Assembly (NCBI GenBank): GCA_020073365.1
Contig: JAIQFL010000025.1
Location: forward strand, 1 to 51,584
Source: Terriglobia bacterium
Lineage (GTDB): Bacteria > Acidobacteriota > Terriglobia > Bryobacterales > Bryobacteraceae
Reading direction: 5' to 3'
Length of the DNA: 51,584 nucleotides
Every line of letters begins with the position of its first letter. The first letter of the stretch is position 1. Below the pieces are notes generated by a model. It was not told the DNA's origin, searched no databases, and was given only the letters and a program-made list of their open reading frames with translations. Positions 25,600 through 36,900 of this stretch are shown in pieces. Both the position numbers and the translations under genes were made by a program.

Positions 25600-27600
25600 A
25601 TGGGCAGCCAACTCCAGGACCGGATTCGCGCATGGCAAAAACACCTTACTAATGGCGGCGCTCCCGGAGCTGCCGTTGGAGGCGCCCCCTCACTCGAAGA
25701 CCTCCCGGCGTTGAGCAATCTGCTCGCGGAGGCCTCGATAGCGGCCCAACAGAATGCCGAGCTCATCGAATGCCTGGACGAGCTCGAGGCCCATCTCTGG
25801 AAAATCGAGAGCAGCCGCCTGGTGCGCCTGGTACGATGGCCCGGACGGATGGCTCTGGATTGGCGGGGCCGGGTAGGGCAGCTGCTGCTCCATTCTCCCC
25901 TGCATCCGCTCTTTCTCAAGCTCGGGCGTTCCCGCACGCCCGATCGTACCTACCAGGCGTGGGTAGAACGGGAACAGAAGGCTATACCTCCTCGCGAGTG
26001 GTTTCAGGAACACGCCCGGCACTTTCCACGACAGCCGGTATGCAGCGTTCTGATGCCTGTCCATAACCCGCGGCGTGAGTGGCTGGATGCCGCCATCCAA
26101 TCCGTCCGGGAACAGTTCTATCCGCGGTGGGAGCTGTGCATCTGCGACGATTCGTCGGAAGCCCCGTGGGTGGCGGCCTCTCTTGAAAAAGCATCGTCGG
26201 CCGATCCACGTATACGGTTCGTACGCTCCGGCAACCGGCTGGGTATCGCCGGCGCGCTGAACCGGGCGGCGGAACTGGGCGCCGGCGAGTACTTAGCATT
26301 TCTGGACCACGACGATGTCTTGCCGCCCTACGCGCTGCACTATGTAGCAGCCGCTCTCGAGCGCGTGGACGCGGATTTTCTCTATTCCGACGAGGACCGG
26401 CTGGACCAGGCCGGCCGCCGCGTGGAGCCGATTTTTAAGCCCGCCTGGTCGCCCGATCTGCTGTTGAGTTGTATGTATCTGGGCCATTTTTGGGTTGTGA
26501 AACGCAGCCGTTTCGAGGAAGCTGGCCGGTTTCGTCCGGAGATGGATGGCAGCCAGGATCACGATCTGGCGTTGCGGCTCTCCGACCGCCCCGTGGTGGT
26601 TCGGCATATCCCGCGGGTCCTGTATCACTGGCGTAAACACGGTGGGTCCACGGCCGCTTCTTCCTCCGCCAAACCGTTCGCCCAGGCGGCCGGCCGGCAT
26701 GCCGTGGAAGAGACGGCCGGGCGGCGCGGTATGGATGCCGCCGTGGAAGATGGGAGCCGTCCTAACACCTACCGTGTTCGCCGCTCGGCTGCCCCGGCAG
26801 GAAAGGCTACGCTGGTGATCTGTTCCCGCCGCCAGGATCTCGCGGCGCGTTGTCTCCGCGCCATACGATCCCGTACGGATTACAGCAATCATGAAGTGGT
26901 CCTCGTACAGCACGGCGTGAACATGCAGCTGAAAAACATGAGCTGCCGGAAACTCCACTATGAAGGTGAGTTCAATTTCGCGCGTATGAACAACCTGGGG
27001 GCCAGAGAGGCGCAGGGAAACTGGCTGGTCTTTCTCAATGATGATGTCACTCCCCTTGAGCCCGGGTGGTTGACCGAATTGGCCCGCCACGTGGCCCGCA
27101 CCGAAGTGGGGGTTGTGGGTGCCAGATTATTGTATCCCTCGGGCGCCATCCAGCACGCCGGAATTGTTACGGGGATGATGGGCGGGGCCGGACATTCTCA
27201 CCGCGATACATTCGGCTCTCCGTACTGGAGCTGGCTCGGTCTTACGCGGAACGTCTCTGCGGTGACCGGCGCCTGCCTGGCGATCCGCAGGTCTCTTTTC
27301 GAAGAACTGGGCGGCATGGATGAAGAATTTCCCGTGAACTTCAACGATGTCGACCTGTGTTTACGGGCAAGGGCAAGGGGGTACGAGATTATTTATGAAC
27401 CGTCGGCGGCCCTCCGGCATGACGAATACCGAACCCGTACGCCGGGAGTGCGCTGGAGGGAACGCCAACGCTGGCTTGCCAAATGGCCGGATCTCGGTCC
27501 GGGTGAGGACCCGTTCTATAGCCCCCATCTGCGCGTCGACCGGGAAGACGCGTCCCTGCGGCTGGATGAGCCGCTGTCGCCTGAAGACAACTCCCGATGA
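25600..27600 (+). CDS. Bifunctional GT2-GT2 glycosyltransferase
   Basis: A 666-residue cytoplasmic or membrane-associated protein with two GT-A domains. Domain 1 (about 147-350) has VCSVLMPVHNPRREWLDAAI, CICDDSSEAPW, FLDHDDVLP as its DXD region and a GSQDHDLALRL catalytic segment. Domain 2 (about 402-630) has TLVICSRRQDLAARCLRAI, FLNDDVTPLEP and NVSAVTGACLAIRRSLFEEL, with NDVDLCLRARARGYEI. An N-terminal helical region (about 30-80) precedes them. Tandem GT2 domains usually add two sugars in alternation or in series. It opens the glycan region and resembles the second half of the 1080-residue protein at 40223. Confidence 0.88.
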   Translation: MGSQLQDRIRAWQKHLTNGGAPGAAVGGAPSLEDLPALSNLLAEASIAAQQNAELIECLDELEAHLWKIESSRLVRLVRWPGRMALDWRGRVGQLLLHSPLHPLFLKLGRSRTPDRTYQAWVEREQKAIPPREWFQEHARHFPRQPVCSVLMPVHNPRREWLDAAIQSVREQFYPRWELCICDDSSEAPWVAASLEKASSADPRIRFVRSGNRLGIAGALNRAAELGAGEYLAFLDHDDVLPPYALHYVAAALERVDADFLYSDEDRLDQAGRRVEPIFKPAWSPDLLLSCMYLGHFWVVKRSRFEEAGRFRPEMDGSQDHDLALRLSDRPVVVRHIPRVLYHWRKHGGSTAASSSAKPFAQAAGRHAVEETAGRRGMDAAVEDGSRPNTYRVRRSAAPAGKATLVICSRRQDLAARCLRAIRSRTDYSNHEVVLVQHGVNMQLKNMSCRKLHYEGEFNFARMNNLGAREAQGNWLVFLNDDVTPLEPGWLTELARHVARTEVGVVGARLLYPSGAIQHAGIVTGMMGGAGHSHRDTFGSPYWSWLGLTRNVSAVTGACLAIRRSLFEELGGMDEEFPVNFNDVDLCLRARARGYEIIYEPSAALRHDEYRTRTPGVRWRERQRWLAKWPDLGPGEDPFYSPHLRVDREDASLRLDEPLSPEDNSR

Positions 27601-27634
27601 GATCGCCAGTCCCCCCGGGCCGCCCGCCTGATAT

Positions 27635-28825
27635 TCACCACTTTCCAACAACCGGGTGATCGCCCGGCAGGCCGAAGAATCTTACCGCATCGGTCGCATC
27701 ATATGCATTGTTCCCGTTTGTGTCCAGAATCCACACGCCACCACGGAATACGCCGATGCGCTTGCGCGTGCCATTATCCCAGTTCCCGACCACCGGCAGG
27801 TCGCTGGCCAGGCCGAACCAGTACATCGCGTCAGAGGGCTCCCACGCGCCGGACCCGTTGCTATCCACGATCCATAACCCCTGGCCGTTGGGCATCGGAC
27901 GGTACACGCCAATCTGGTCGATGTTCGAGGTAGCATTCCAGTTGTTAACGACCGGAATGTCGCCCGGTGAACCGTAGGAAAAGGACTTGGCAGTTGCGGC
28001 ATCGTACCCGAACTTGCCGGCATAATCGAGAACCCAGGTACAGACACCAGTCTGTGGGCAGCGGAAGATCCCCAACTTACTGCGGCCGTCGCCATTCCAG
28101 TCTCCGGTGACAGCGACGTCACCCGGCATTCCGAAAGCAAAAATCCCGTCGCCGCCGGCCACTCCGTCCCACTGGCCGTTATCGTTCAGGTCGAGATACC
28201 AGAGGCCTCCGCGAAAGACGCCGATCCGAACGGCGCCCGTACCGTCCCAGTCGCCGGCTACCGGTTGATCGCCGGACAGGCCGAAGGATGAGAATCGGTC
28301 GGTTAGATCGAAACTGCCATTGCCGTTCGTGTCGAACACCCAGACGCCAGAGCGGTAAACAGCCATCTGCGCGGGTGCCGCGGCATTGACCAGGACAGCA
28401 TCTCCGGCGGATGAAGCTCCCAGTGTGTTGGCCACCCCGACTGTCGTGCTTGTGGTCAGGGTTGGCGCGAGCGTCACGTTTACGAATGCCACAATGCCGT
28501 TCGGAATGGTGTTGCTATTCATCCCCGCCAGGATGCAGGTGAGCGAGCCGGCCCTGGCGGAGCACGTCAACAACTTGTCTGCTGAGGCGGCGCTTGGGCC
28601 TGCGACCGCGGTTAATGAGAGGATCTCCGCGGGCGCGTAGGTCAAAGTCCATTGAAGGGCAGCGAGCTGATTGAAGGGAGATGCCGTGAACGACAGATTC
28701 AACACGGCACTGCCGCCCGGCAGCGTGGCGCCGGCCGCCAGTTGCAAACTCTGGCCCCGCCCGGCACTACCGAACACCAACGGGAGCATCAGGATCAAAG
28801 ATCGGCGGCCCACTCTATCGAACAT
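27635..28825 (-). CDS. Exported cohesin-like protein with C-terminal five-repeat propeller module
   Basis: The protein has 396 residues from ATG 28825, with GGAG upstream (ATG 28843 is the alternative). After a signal peptide (LILMLPLVFGSAGRGQS), residues about 20-145 look like a cohesin-type domain: strand-rich, with GGSAVLNLSFTASPFNQLAA, LQWTLTYAPAEILSL and GIVAFVNVTLAP. From about residue 154 to the end there are five repeats of a unit that includes a GVFR-type strand, WxLDxNGxGxxD and GDxPVxGxW. The same module, in the same register, occurs at the end of two other proteins in this window. The DxNGxG loops may bind calcium. Confidence 0.72.
   Translation of the reverse strand: MFDRVGRRSLILMLPLVFGSAGRGQSLQLAAGATLPGGSAVLNLSFTASPFNQLAALQWTLTYAPAEILSLTAVAGPSAASADKLLTCSARAGSLTCILAGMNSNTIPNGIVAFVNVTLAPTLTTSTTVGVANTLGASSAGDAVLVNAAAPAQMAVYRSGVWVFDTNGNGSFDLTDRFSSFGLSGDQPVAGDWDGTGAVRIGVFRGGLWYLDLNDNGQWDGVAGGDGIFAFGMPGDVAVTGDWNGDGRSKLGIFRCPQTGVCTWVLDYAGKFGYDAATAKSFSYGSPGDIPVVNNWNATSNIDQIGVYRPMPNGQGLWIVDSNGSGAWEPSDAMYWFGLASDLPVVGNWDNGTRKRIGVFRGGVWILDTNGNNAYDATDAVRFFGLPGDHPVVGKW
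27638..28366 (-). repeat. Five-repeat propeller module, copy in the cohesin-like protein
   Basis: This stretch encodes 243 residues with five units of about 45-55 residues. Each starts with a VYR/VFR strand, then WVFDTNGNGSFD or a similar calcium-loop-like turn, and ends in GDQPVAGDWDG or a similar turn. Unit 3 contains an extra Cys pair. It is the shortest of the three copies with conserved unit order. Confidence 0.75.
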
Positions 28826-29132
28826 TCTGCCCCAAGCTCCCATACGATTTTAGCTACTTTCGTTGTACTGTGCCGTCCAGAAATGCAGCGGGTCAGCAGT
28901 GGGGGAATCCCCCAAAAAGGGGGAAGGCGCCAGCGAGGTGGTTGGGCGCGGTTTTTCACGCAAGGTCAACCCCCGGGATAGAGGGGTGGTTTGCTGCGTT
29001 ACAATACTGGCGGCAGGGGAGCAACATAGCATGAAAACGATATTGTATGCAGGTATTTCAGCCAAATTTCTATCAGACTTGCTGCTGGGACCCAATACGG
29101 TCACTTCATTCTAAGTTTGCTATAAATAGGGT
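28826..29132. other. Intergenic region with alternative G/C hairpins
   Basis: At 28901-28923 the order is GGGGG, AAT, CCCCC, AAAAA, GGGGG. The central C run can pair with either G run, giving two mutually exclusive hairpins. A 27-codon open frame (29031-29114, MKTILYAGISAKFL onwards, with GGGGAG upstream) could be a leader peptide for the gene at 29133; no family is recognised. Confidence 0.4.
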
Positions 29133-29987
29133 GTGATCCGTCCAACAACCCTTTTGCTCTTCTGTGCAATCCTGGCTTCCTCCCAGGACCAAAAGGCCTC
29201 TCAGAACAAAAAGGTCGTCTATACCAAGCAGGAGCTACCACTCGTCGCAAAAGTGCGGGCCCTGAGTGAACTGCCTTACGGCATACGGGGGTCAATGGCT
29301 ATGAGTATTGCGCTCGATATCCACCGCCTGCCCGCGAGCCTGAACAAGCTGCGCCTCGCCGACAGCCTTGCCTTTGTCTCCACCGCGGGCGATCCCGGCC
29401 AAGCCACCTTGCAGGAGGTAGCCACCACCCTGGCCGATGCCCTGCGCGAGCAGCCGGGGAAACTTGACCCGGCTTATGTCGATCTGGCGCAACTCGTGCA
29501 TTACGAGCATGTTAACGTGTCTTTGGACGATCCGAAATTTGCTGCAGCCATGTCTCGGCTCGAAGCCGACGACCAGCACCGCCGCGAAGTCGATTTCACA
29601 CTCGCGGATTTGAAAGGAAAAAACTGGACCCTGAAGGATCTGCGCGGCAAGGTCGTGCTGGTGCACTTCTGGGCTTCCTGGAGTCGGCCGTCCTGGCAGG
29701 AAATGCTCGACCTCGAGGGCCTCTATCAAAGGTTCAAGAAGCAGGATCTAGTAGTTCTGGCCATCTCCAGCGAGAAGCTGGAGCTGGTCGCGAACTACGT
29801 GAAACTTCAGAAGATCACCTTCCCGGTCCTGCTCGATCCGGAACAAAAGGTGGCCCAGCTATATAAGATCGTGGGAGCTCCCAAGAGCTTTGTGTACGAC
29901 CGCGAGGGCAAACTGGTCGCTCAGGCGATCGATGTGCGGACCCAGAAGCAGCTCCTGAACATGCTGGAGCAAACAGGGCTGCGGTAA
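29133..29987 (+). CDS. TlpA-like redoxin lacking both active-site cysteines
   Basis: A 284-residue exported protein. A short hydrophobic start (LLLFCAILASSQ) precedes a helical region, and a thioredoxin-fold domain of the TlpA/ResA type covers about 150-284: FTLADLKGKNWTLKDLRGKV, then VLVHFWASWSRPSWQEM. In active family members the WCxxC motif follows HFWA; here it reads WSRPS, so both cysteines are serines. The rest of the fold is kept, with PVLLDPEQKVAQLYKIVGAP including the cis-Pro region and a KSFVYDREGKLVA strand. No disulfide exchange is possible. It could bind partners or chaperone other exported proteins. The start is GTG. Confidence 0.82.
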   Translation: MIRPTTLLLFCAILASSQDQKASQNKKVVYTKQELPLVAKVRALSELPYGIRGSMAMSIALDIHRLPASLNKLRLADSLAFVSTAGDPGQATLQEVATTLADALREQPGKLDPAYVDLAQLVHYEHVNVSLDDPKFAAAMSRLEADDQHRREVDFTLADLKGKNWTLKDLRGKVVLVHFWASWSRPSWQEMLDLEGLYQRFKKQDLVVLAISSEKLELVANYVKLQKITFPVLLDPEQKVAQLYKIVGAPKSFVYDREGKLVAQAIDVRTQKQLLNMLEQTGLR

Positions 29988-30501
29988 TTCCTCCGATTTT
30001 CCCCTCTGCGGTTTAGCGCTGGTAATTGCGGCGTTTCTGGCCGTGAATTCCGTCCACTTCGGGCAGGGCATCCGGCCACAGCATGCCTGCCCCGAACCCC
30101 AACATTTTCAGATCATCCTGTATTCGTCAAGCGGTAACGTCCGCAAGCTTCGCCGGAACCAGTCGCCAGAGGCCTGCGGGGTGATCGTCATCACCAACCC
30201 AGGAGAGGCTCAGATCGATTATGGCGCTGGCGACTCTCTTCCGTGAGGCGAATCTCCACAAAGCATTAAAGTATTTTAATGATTACCGCCTACAGAATGC
30301 CACAGGGCGTATTGACTTCATGCCAGATCCAATTTATGATCGAGACTCTAAAGGGACAAACCTGTCCTGGAATCTGCACACCCGCGGACGGGAGGCCACG
30401 GTTGAATGTGGAGCTTTAGAGCTTTAGATCTTTATTTTGATTTTAAACAGGTATACTAAGTGGCTGTGATCGATGGCCCTCTATGCCCAAGCGGAGGGTG
30501 T
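29988..30501. other. Gap with possible gene remnants and promoter region
   Basis: Two short plus-strand frames (30043-30246 and 30221-30427) have no known family and I do not call them genes. An AT-rich inverted repeat ATTAAAGTATTTTAAT lies near 30266. Three tandem 8-base units, GAGCTTTA, GAGCTTTA and GATCTTTA, lie at 30411-30434, and TATACT, a near-consensus -10 box, is at 30452-30457. These probably form the promoter of the small helix-turn-helix gene. Confidence 0.45.
30411..30457 (+). promoter_or_regulatory. Tandem 8-base repeats and -10 box upstream of HTH gene
   Basis: Three adjacent 8-base units at 30411-30434 end in TCTTTA, which lies 17 bases from TATACT (30452-30457) and so could act as a weak -35. 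The repeats could be binding sites for the encoded DNA-binding protein itself. With this promoter, transcription starts near 30464, which favours the GTG at 30502 as start codon. Confidence 0.45.
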
Positions 30502-30720
30502 GTGGCTCTGCCAACACTTTACACCCCGGAAGAGGTTGCAGAAAAGTTGCGAGTGAGTCGTCGAGCGGTTTACCAGTGGCTTAACAGCGGAAGGCTGAAC
30601 GGGCTCAAAGCAGGCCAGTATTGGCGTGTGACTGAAGAAGCTCTAACTCAATTTTTGCAGCGGCACAAGCATCCGGCCAATGAGCCCCACGGCGATGAGC
30701 GAACGGAAGAATTTCGTTGA
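30502..30720 (+). CDS. Excisionase/MerR-type helix-turn-helix protein
   Basis: A 72-residue DNA-binding protein. LYTPEEVAEKLRVSRRAVYQ with WLNSGRLNGLKAGQYWRVTE is the HTH_17/excisionase motif, covering nearly the whole protein, followed by a charged tail. GTG 30502 has GGAGGG four bases upstream and fits the promoter; GTG 30460 would add 14 residues and is the alternative. Such small proteins occur as recombination directionality factors or simple regulators. No integrase is seen nearby. Confidence 0.75.
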   Translation: MALPTLYTPEEVAEKLRVSRRAVYQWLNSGRLNGLKAGQYWRVTEEALTQFLQRHKHPANEPHGDERTEEFR

Positions 30721-30932
30721 TTCATGTTGTATAACGCCGACAGTTAAGGGTAGTATAGGCTTGTTTGGCGTTTAACGAACTTTTTGGATGGCTATGCATG
30801 ATGTATGAACACGGCATGGTAGTCCCGCCGTGGACTCCAGCCGGCGGTTGCCGAGTTGAGACGCGAAATACGGAATTTCAAGAGGAATCTCGAGCACTGA
30901 CAAGAGTGCTTTAAAGGAAAGGAATGTTCTCT

Positions 30933-33900
30933 ATGGTAAAGCTATTTGAAAAAGCGAAACGGAGCCCTGGACGCAGATGGCCTGTGGGGCTACTCGCGGC
31001 GGTGCTCGTTGTAGGCGTATCAGCCGCGGCAGACTCCAAAAAGGCGACGGCCGAGAAGAAGAGCCCGAGCGCACCATCGGTTAAGGCCAGCCCGATGGCG
31101 AAGCTGAAATCGACACTGATGGACGTGCCCCTGTCGTTCGAACTCAACCGGGGGCAGACGGACGCGAAGGCCAAATTCCTGACGCGTGCGCAGGGCTTTA
31201 ATGTGTTCCTGACGCCCAGTGAAACCGTGATTCACGGCAGGAATGGCGACGTGCTGCGAATGAAACTGCAGAACGCCAACCAGAGCCCGAAGATTGTGGG
31301 AGAAGATCGCCAGCAGAAGATCACCAACTACTTCGTTGGTGATCGCTCCACGTGGCTCAAGGGCGTACCGAATTATGGTCAGGTACGTTATCAGAGTGTC
31401 TACTCCGGTGTCGACATGGTTTATCACAGCGACCAGCGCCAGTTGGAGTATGACTTCGTGGTGAAGCCCGGCGCGGACCCGAGTCAGATCCGGGTGGCAT
31501 TCGAAGGCGCCAGCAAGATCCGCATCACCGAGCTGGGCGACCTCGAATTGAAATCGGCCGCCGGCACCAGCGTGAATCACAAACCGGTCGTTTACCAGAC
31601 GATCGACGGCCGCCGCAAAGTAGTCAACGGCGAATTCGCTCTCGCCAACAACCTGGTCGGATTCAAAATCGGAGAATACGACCACACACAGCCTCTGGTC
31701 ATTGACCCGACTTTGCAGGTGCTGAGCTTTTTCGGCGGCGCCTCGAATGACGAAGCCGCTGGTATCGCGACGAGCGCGGTGCAGGCTACCCTCACCCCAG
31801 CAACCGTAGTCTTCGTCGGCCGCGCGCAGTCGCTCACTCTTCCGTCAGGTACAGGCACCGCCGCTAAGCCAAGCGGCGGCATCTCATGGGATGCGTTTGC
31901 CACTGGCTTGAACACTTCCGCGGCAAACGCAGGCCTTCCCGCTGCCTCCGGTACCGCCATCCTGTGGACCACGTATTTTGGCGGCAACCTTGACGATGCC
32001 GCCCGTGCCGTCGCTATGGATAATCAAGGCAACGTCTACATCGCCGGGTATACCAACAGCAACAATTTCAACGGCGACGTCACACACGGCCAAGCCAGCA
32101 CGTACGACGCCTTCGTCGCAAAAGCAAGCGCAACCAGTGGCGCAATCTCGGCTTTCAAGTTGTACGGCGGCCCCGGCGTGGACCAAGCCACTTCGATTGC
32201 CCTGGATTACTCCACCTTCTCTAAACTGGCGAACCCGCAGGCCATTATCAATCCGGCAGCCGACACCCGGGTAGCCCCCAACGTTTTGATCGGCGGTTCG
32301 ACCAGCGGCCAGATTGGTAGCGTCGGCAGTCCGGCCGATGCGGTTGGCAAGTTTCCCGATGGCAGCCAGACGGCCTTCAACACGCCGCAAAACGGAACTC
32401 CAGGAACGACCGACGGTTTTGTAGCAATCTTCGATAACACCCTGGCCCTGCTCCACGCCACGTATATCGGCGGCGGCGGTAACGATCAGGTGAATGGCGT
32501 GGCAGCGGACATCTGGGGCAATATCTACGCTACCGGATTCGCTACTCCGAATGTAGCGGCGGTCACCGCGCCCGGCGCTCTACCGAGCTTCTTCCCGGTA
32601 GTGAACGGCATTGGCGTAACTCCTGGGACCAACGATTTCCACTCAGGCAACGCAGCGCAGTCGTCTACCTGGGATGCATCCCGGAATCCGCAAGGTTCGG
32701 CAACAGCGTTCGCAGCCAAGTGGGCCTGCACTACAGGAACTCCTTTCCCCATTGGCGTTCCTTCTCCGGCTCCACAGATTCCGGCTTGCGGCGGCACAAA
32801 CAACCTCAAGACCCTAAGCAATAGCGCCCTGTTCGGCGGCTCGGCGTTAGGGAACACCTTCATCAATCCCGAACAGCGGGCACTCGGTCTGCCCGGCATT
32901 ACCGAGTCGGGTTTGGGCATCGCCGTGGATCAAGGCGGTTGGGGTCAACAGGGCGTTACGAGCGTCACTAACTTTTTCGACGCGACGGGCTTTCCCGACA
33001 TCGTCCCCGCCAACGAGGGGAACGGCAATTGCAACCCCAATGCGACGGGCTTTCTTAATCAGTTCAACGCACAGAAATGCGCCGTAAGCTCGACCAGAGG
33101 AACACAGCCGACACCGAACGGCAACGGATTACCGCCTGGAAACAACAACTCGACAGACGTCGGCGGCTTCCAGCCGGGATTATCCGGTCCGCACGTGTAC
33201 ATTGTGGGAACCACCGCCAGCAGGGATTTCGCCAACAGCTTAGTTAACGCTTCGTGCACGGCCTTTCCGTTCACTTCGAATGGAGGCAACCCGGGCAATC
33301 AGGATGTTCCCGCTTTGTGCAACATTCCACAAGTTTGGGGCAGCGTTGTCGTGCCACCCGCTGTGTTGCCGACCCCTGTGTGCGATCCGGTAAGGTTCTG
33401 TTCGCCGAATGCACCCCAAGCCGACATCCGAGTCAAGCTGGTTAATGGCAATACGTCGAATAGCGGCCAGACGCAAGGCTGGCTGGTTTCGTTGCAATTC
33501 CCGGCAGTCACGCAAGTGGTTGTGCAGCCACCGCTCACGACTGCTCCACAACTGGTTACCACGCTGAATCCACCTACCATCCCGAACTACATTGTTTTGC
33601 AGCCCCCGACGTGCCCTCAGCAAGACGCAGGCACGGGAGCGGCACCAGTGGCCTGTCAGGCGGGAGGCGCAAACCTCGACTTCACCGCGGCTAGTCCGCC
33701 GCCGGCGGCCAATTTCGGTTGCACTAACGCTGGTGGTGTTAGCTGCCCCGCCGCTTTTATTGGAAGCTGGAATGCCGTAGCTGTGGATTCGGACCAGCAG
33801 GTCTACGTAGTCGGACAGGTCGGCCTGCCAGCCATTACTGTTCCTGTTCCTCCTGCTCCCGGCCAACCGGCTGCCACCTTCGGTCAGGGTCCGCCGACGC

Positions 33901-36900
33901 GGCTCGCCCTTGAAATCGAACGCATCAGTCCCTATTCGGGAACGGCGGCCGGCGGTAACGGCTTCTTTGCGCCTCTTTGCGACGGCGGGAACGGGCAAAT
34001 CCCGTGCGCCTTCCCCGAGCCAATCTTCCCGACTTCCACGCTGGCAACCACCTCATCGTTTGTCGTGGATTCCGCTACGACTGGTAGCGTCTACGGCCAG
34101 ATACTTCCCGGCGCGCCACCGTCTCCCGATCCAAACCAACCCGGCGGCGTCGGCAATGGTATTGCTGTGAACGCCCTCAGGGAAGCGTTCTTTGTGGGCA
34201 CCACGACTTCGACCCCCGCGCCTGCTGGTGCGGCAGGAACGCAAGCCTTCGCGACGGTCAACATTACGGCTGGCGCAGTGGTTGTGGGTGTCTGTCCAGG
34301 AGGAGCTGTAGGAGGTCCTGCGTGCACAGCTACTCAGACAGGCGGTACTGGGTACTCTAACGTTGTGGCAAACGCGCCAGCCGTAACGATTACCGGCTTC
34401 ACTGGTTGCACCACAACTCCCGGACCATGGACGGCGGTGGTTACAGCCGGCGTAGTGACGGCGATCAATCCCGCGTCTTCTGGTGCAGGTTGTACCGCTA
34501 GTGCCATTACGGTTACTATAGCGGCTCCTCCTCCGGCGGGTGCGGCGGCTTTCTCTCTGGTGCATAGCCCGATTGCCACTGGAATCGCTCCCGTTCCTGC
34601 AACCATCCTCGGTCTGGGCGCTGGTACAGCGAACGCTAGTAAGGCTCCCGCCACGGAGGATGTCCTCTATGGCGCGATTCAGTTCTACGACGCCATCGCC
34701 ACACCGACCGCGGTTAATTTCACCGCGAACATTAACGACCCCACTTCGGTTTTCGGGCCGAACAGCGTCATCACCGATCCCAATACTATGGGTGCCAACG
34801 CCCACGCGTTTATCACTTACACGAATTGGGAACAACAGGTGCTCAATATACCGCCCGGCTGCACCGTCACGCCGCTTCTTATCGCACGGAATGTGACTGC
34901 TGGGTCACCAGGGCAGCCAGGGGGTGGCAACTTCCTCAACGTCGTCCAGCAGGGAACTACGGCCGTGTTCGACGTAACCGTAAACCCGAATGCGGTGACC
35001 GTCCCCGGTGTGATCAGCGCGCTGCTCGTGTTCATTAAGAACAGCGCCATCGGCGGTCCCAACTCCTGCACGGGCGCAGGCCAGCAGCCGCTGGATAGTT
35101 GGGACCCGGTTCCGGTGACCCTGACTGTCAGCTCATCGCTGAATCTCTCTGCCGAGAACGGGATCTCGTTCGTTATCACGTCCAAGGTGGCCAGCGGTGT
35201 CGTAGATCAGTTTTTCGCCGGCGGCCAACAGCTTGTCGCGAACCAATTCATCAACGCTGGGGTGGATGTTTCGACCGCGAGTTCGAACGGGCCGATCAAC
35301 TTTACAGCGCAGATCGTCCCCGGACAGAACTGGGCGGGGAACGTGACTAATGCCGTCTTCCTCCCCACTCCGACAGACATCATCTATGAGGCTACCGGAC
35401 CCAACCAGGGAGGACCTACGAGGGTGAATGTCGGCATCAACACACAGCAGCTCGCCGGGTTGCCGGAGGGCAGGTACACGGCGTACATCGTGTTTGCGGC
35501 CTCGCCGGAAACACCCGCCTTGCCGACCTCGGGTTCAACCGCTTGCAGTGCGGCCACTACTCCGCCCGGTAGCGGTACTACGAGTCCCGCTTGCATCCCG
35601 ATCGACATCACGATCACGCCGAACCAACTCGCCAATGCCGCGGTGCTGGTCTTCGGTAGTGGGACAGCTCCGAAGCGGACTCAGGTTCCGATCTTGAACT
35701 CGTCTGCAACGCCGTACAACTTCACCGCCGCATATCAGCCTACACCGGTGTTCGGCACGGCCCTGCCGGCCGCTAATGTGTTCTTTGTCGGAACGGCCTC
35801 GACTCTGACTCCGGCAACCTTTGGAGCCACCGTCGGCGGAACGGTTCCCCCGAACAACGGCCTCTTCAGCCTCCCGATCCTGATCGATCCGGCTGGTCTG
35901 CCGACTGGCGTCTACTCTGGCCAGATTCTGCTCAACAGCCCAGGAAATGCGCCCACGGCGCAGACAACCGTGCCGATTTACGTGTACGTCGGCCCGCACA
36001 CCGGAGAAGATGCACCCTTCGGTGGCGGTCTGGGTCTCATGCTGCCGGTCAACCTACCGCCAATCGGTACTGGTGGGTCGCAGGGCGCTGCGCCTGGAAC
36101 TCCGGGCTCTTACCCAATCACGCTCAGTGTTCCATCCGGGGTCGGTCCCAACGGCTTGAACCAGATCCCGAACCCGACGCTGATTCAGGTCACTGGCCTG
36201 AATAATAACATCACGAACACGTTCGGGGTGATGGCGCCGGTTGTCAGCGCTAATCTCACGAGCTTCGTCACGTTCTCCAATCCTGGGTCAGGTTTCGTAG
36301 GCACTCCTGCTGTACCTGGTGGCGCCAATCCTGCAGCCTGTGGCCTCGCCAACGGCCAGGGCACATGGGCGCAGCTCTCTTCCCTGCCGGGTGGACCGCT
36401 CGGTCCCACCTGCGCTTGGAGCCTCTGGGTGAATGCCATCGGGCTCAACTCTACCGACACTTCGGCTATGGCGGCCTGCGGGGGCGGTCTCGGTATAAGC
36501 GGTACGATTTCGTTCAGTGCCAACACTGCCGGCATCCCCGCCAGTTCACCGTTCGCCACCCTGGTAGTACCGCTTACCGTCTGCGTGACTGACCAACCGT
36601 CGCTCACGCTCGGCACGCCGAACACGTACCCGAACCCGACGTTCGGTCCCCAAGCCACCTTTATCAACGGTGTGAGCCAGCCAGTAGCCCAGCCCAGCAA
36701 CTTGGTGCCTGGATTCCAGCAGTCCGTTGTCGACACGGTACTGGCCACCAGCACTGGCAGTACCCTCGGTTCAACCGCTTCTCCGATCAACCTGCTGACC
36801 CTGGCTGGCAGCAGCCAAGACGTTTGCAAGATACTGGATATCCGTACCAACGGTGGCGTGGTGAACGGTGTCACCATTGCTCCGACGGGGGTCCAATGGC

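Noticed and set aside
30043..30427. Two short plus-strand frames before the HTH gene
   Set aside because: They are too short, overlap each other, and have no recognised family or ribosome site.
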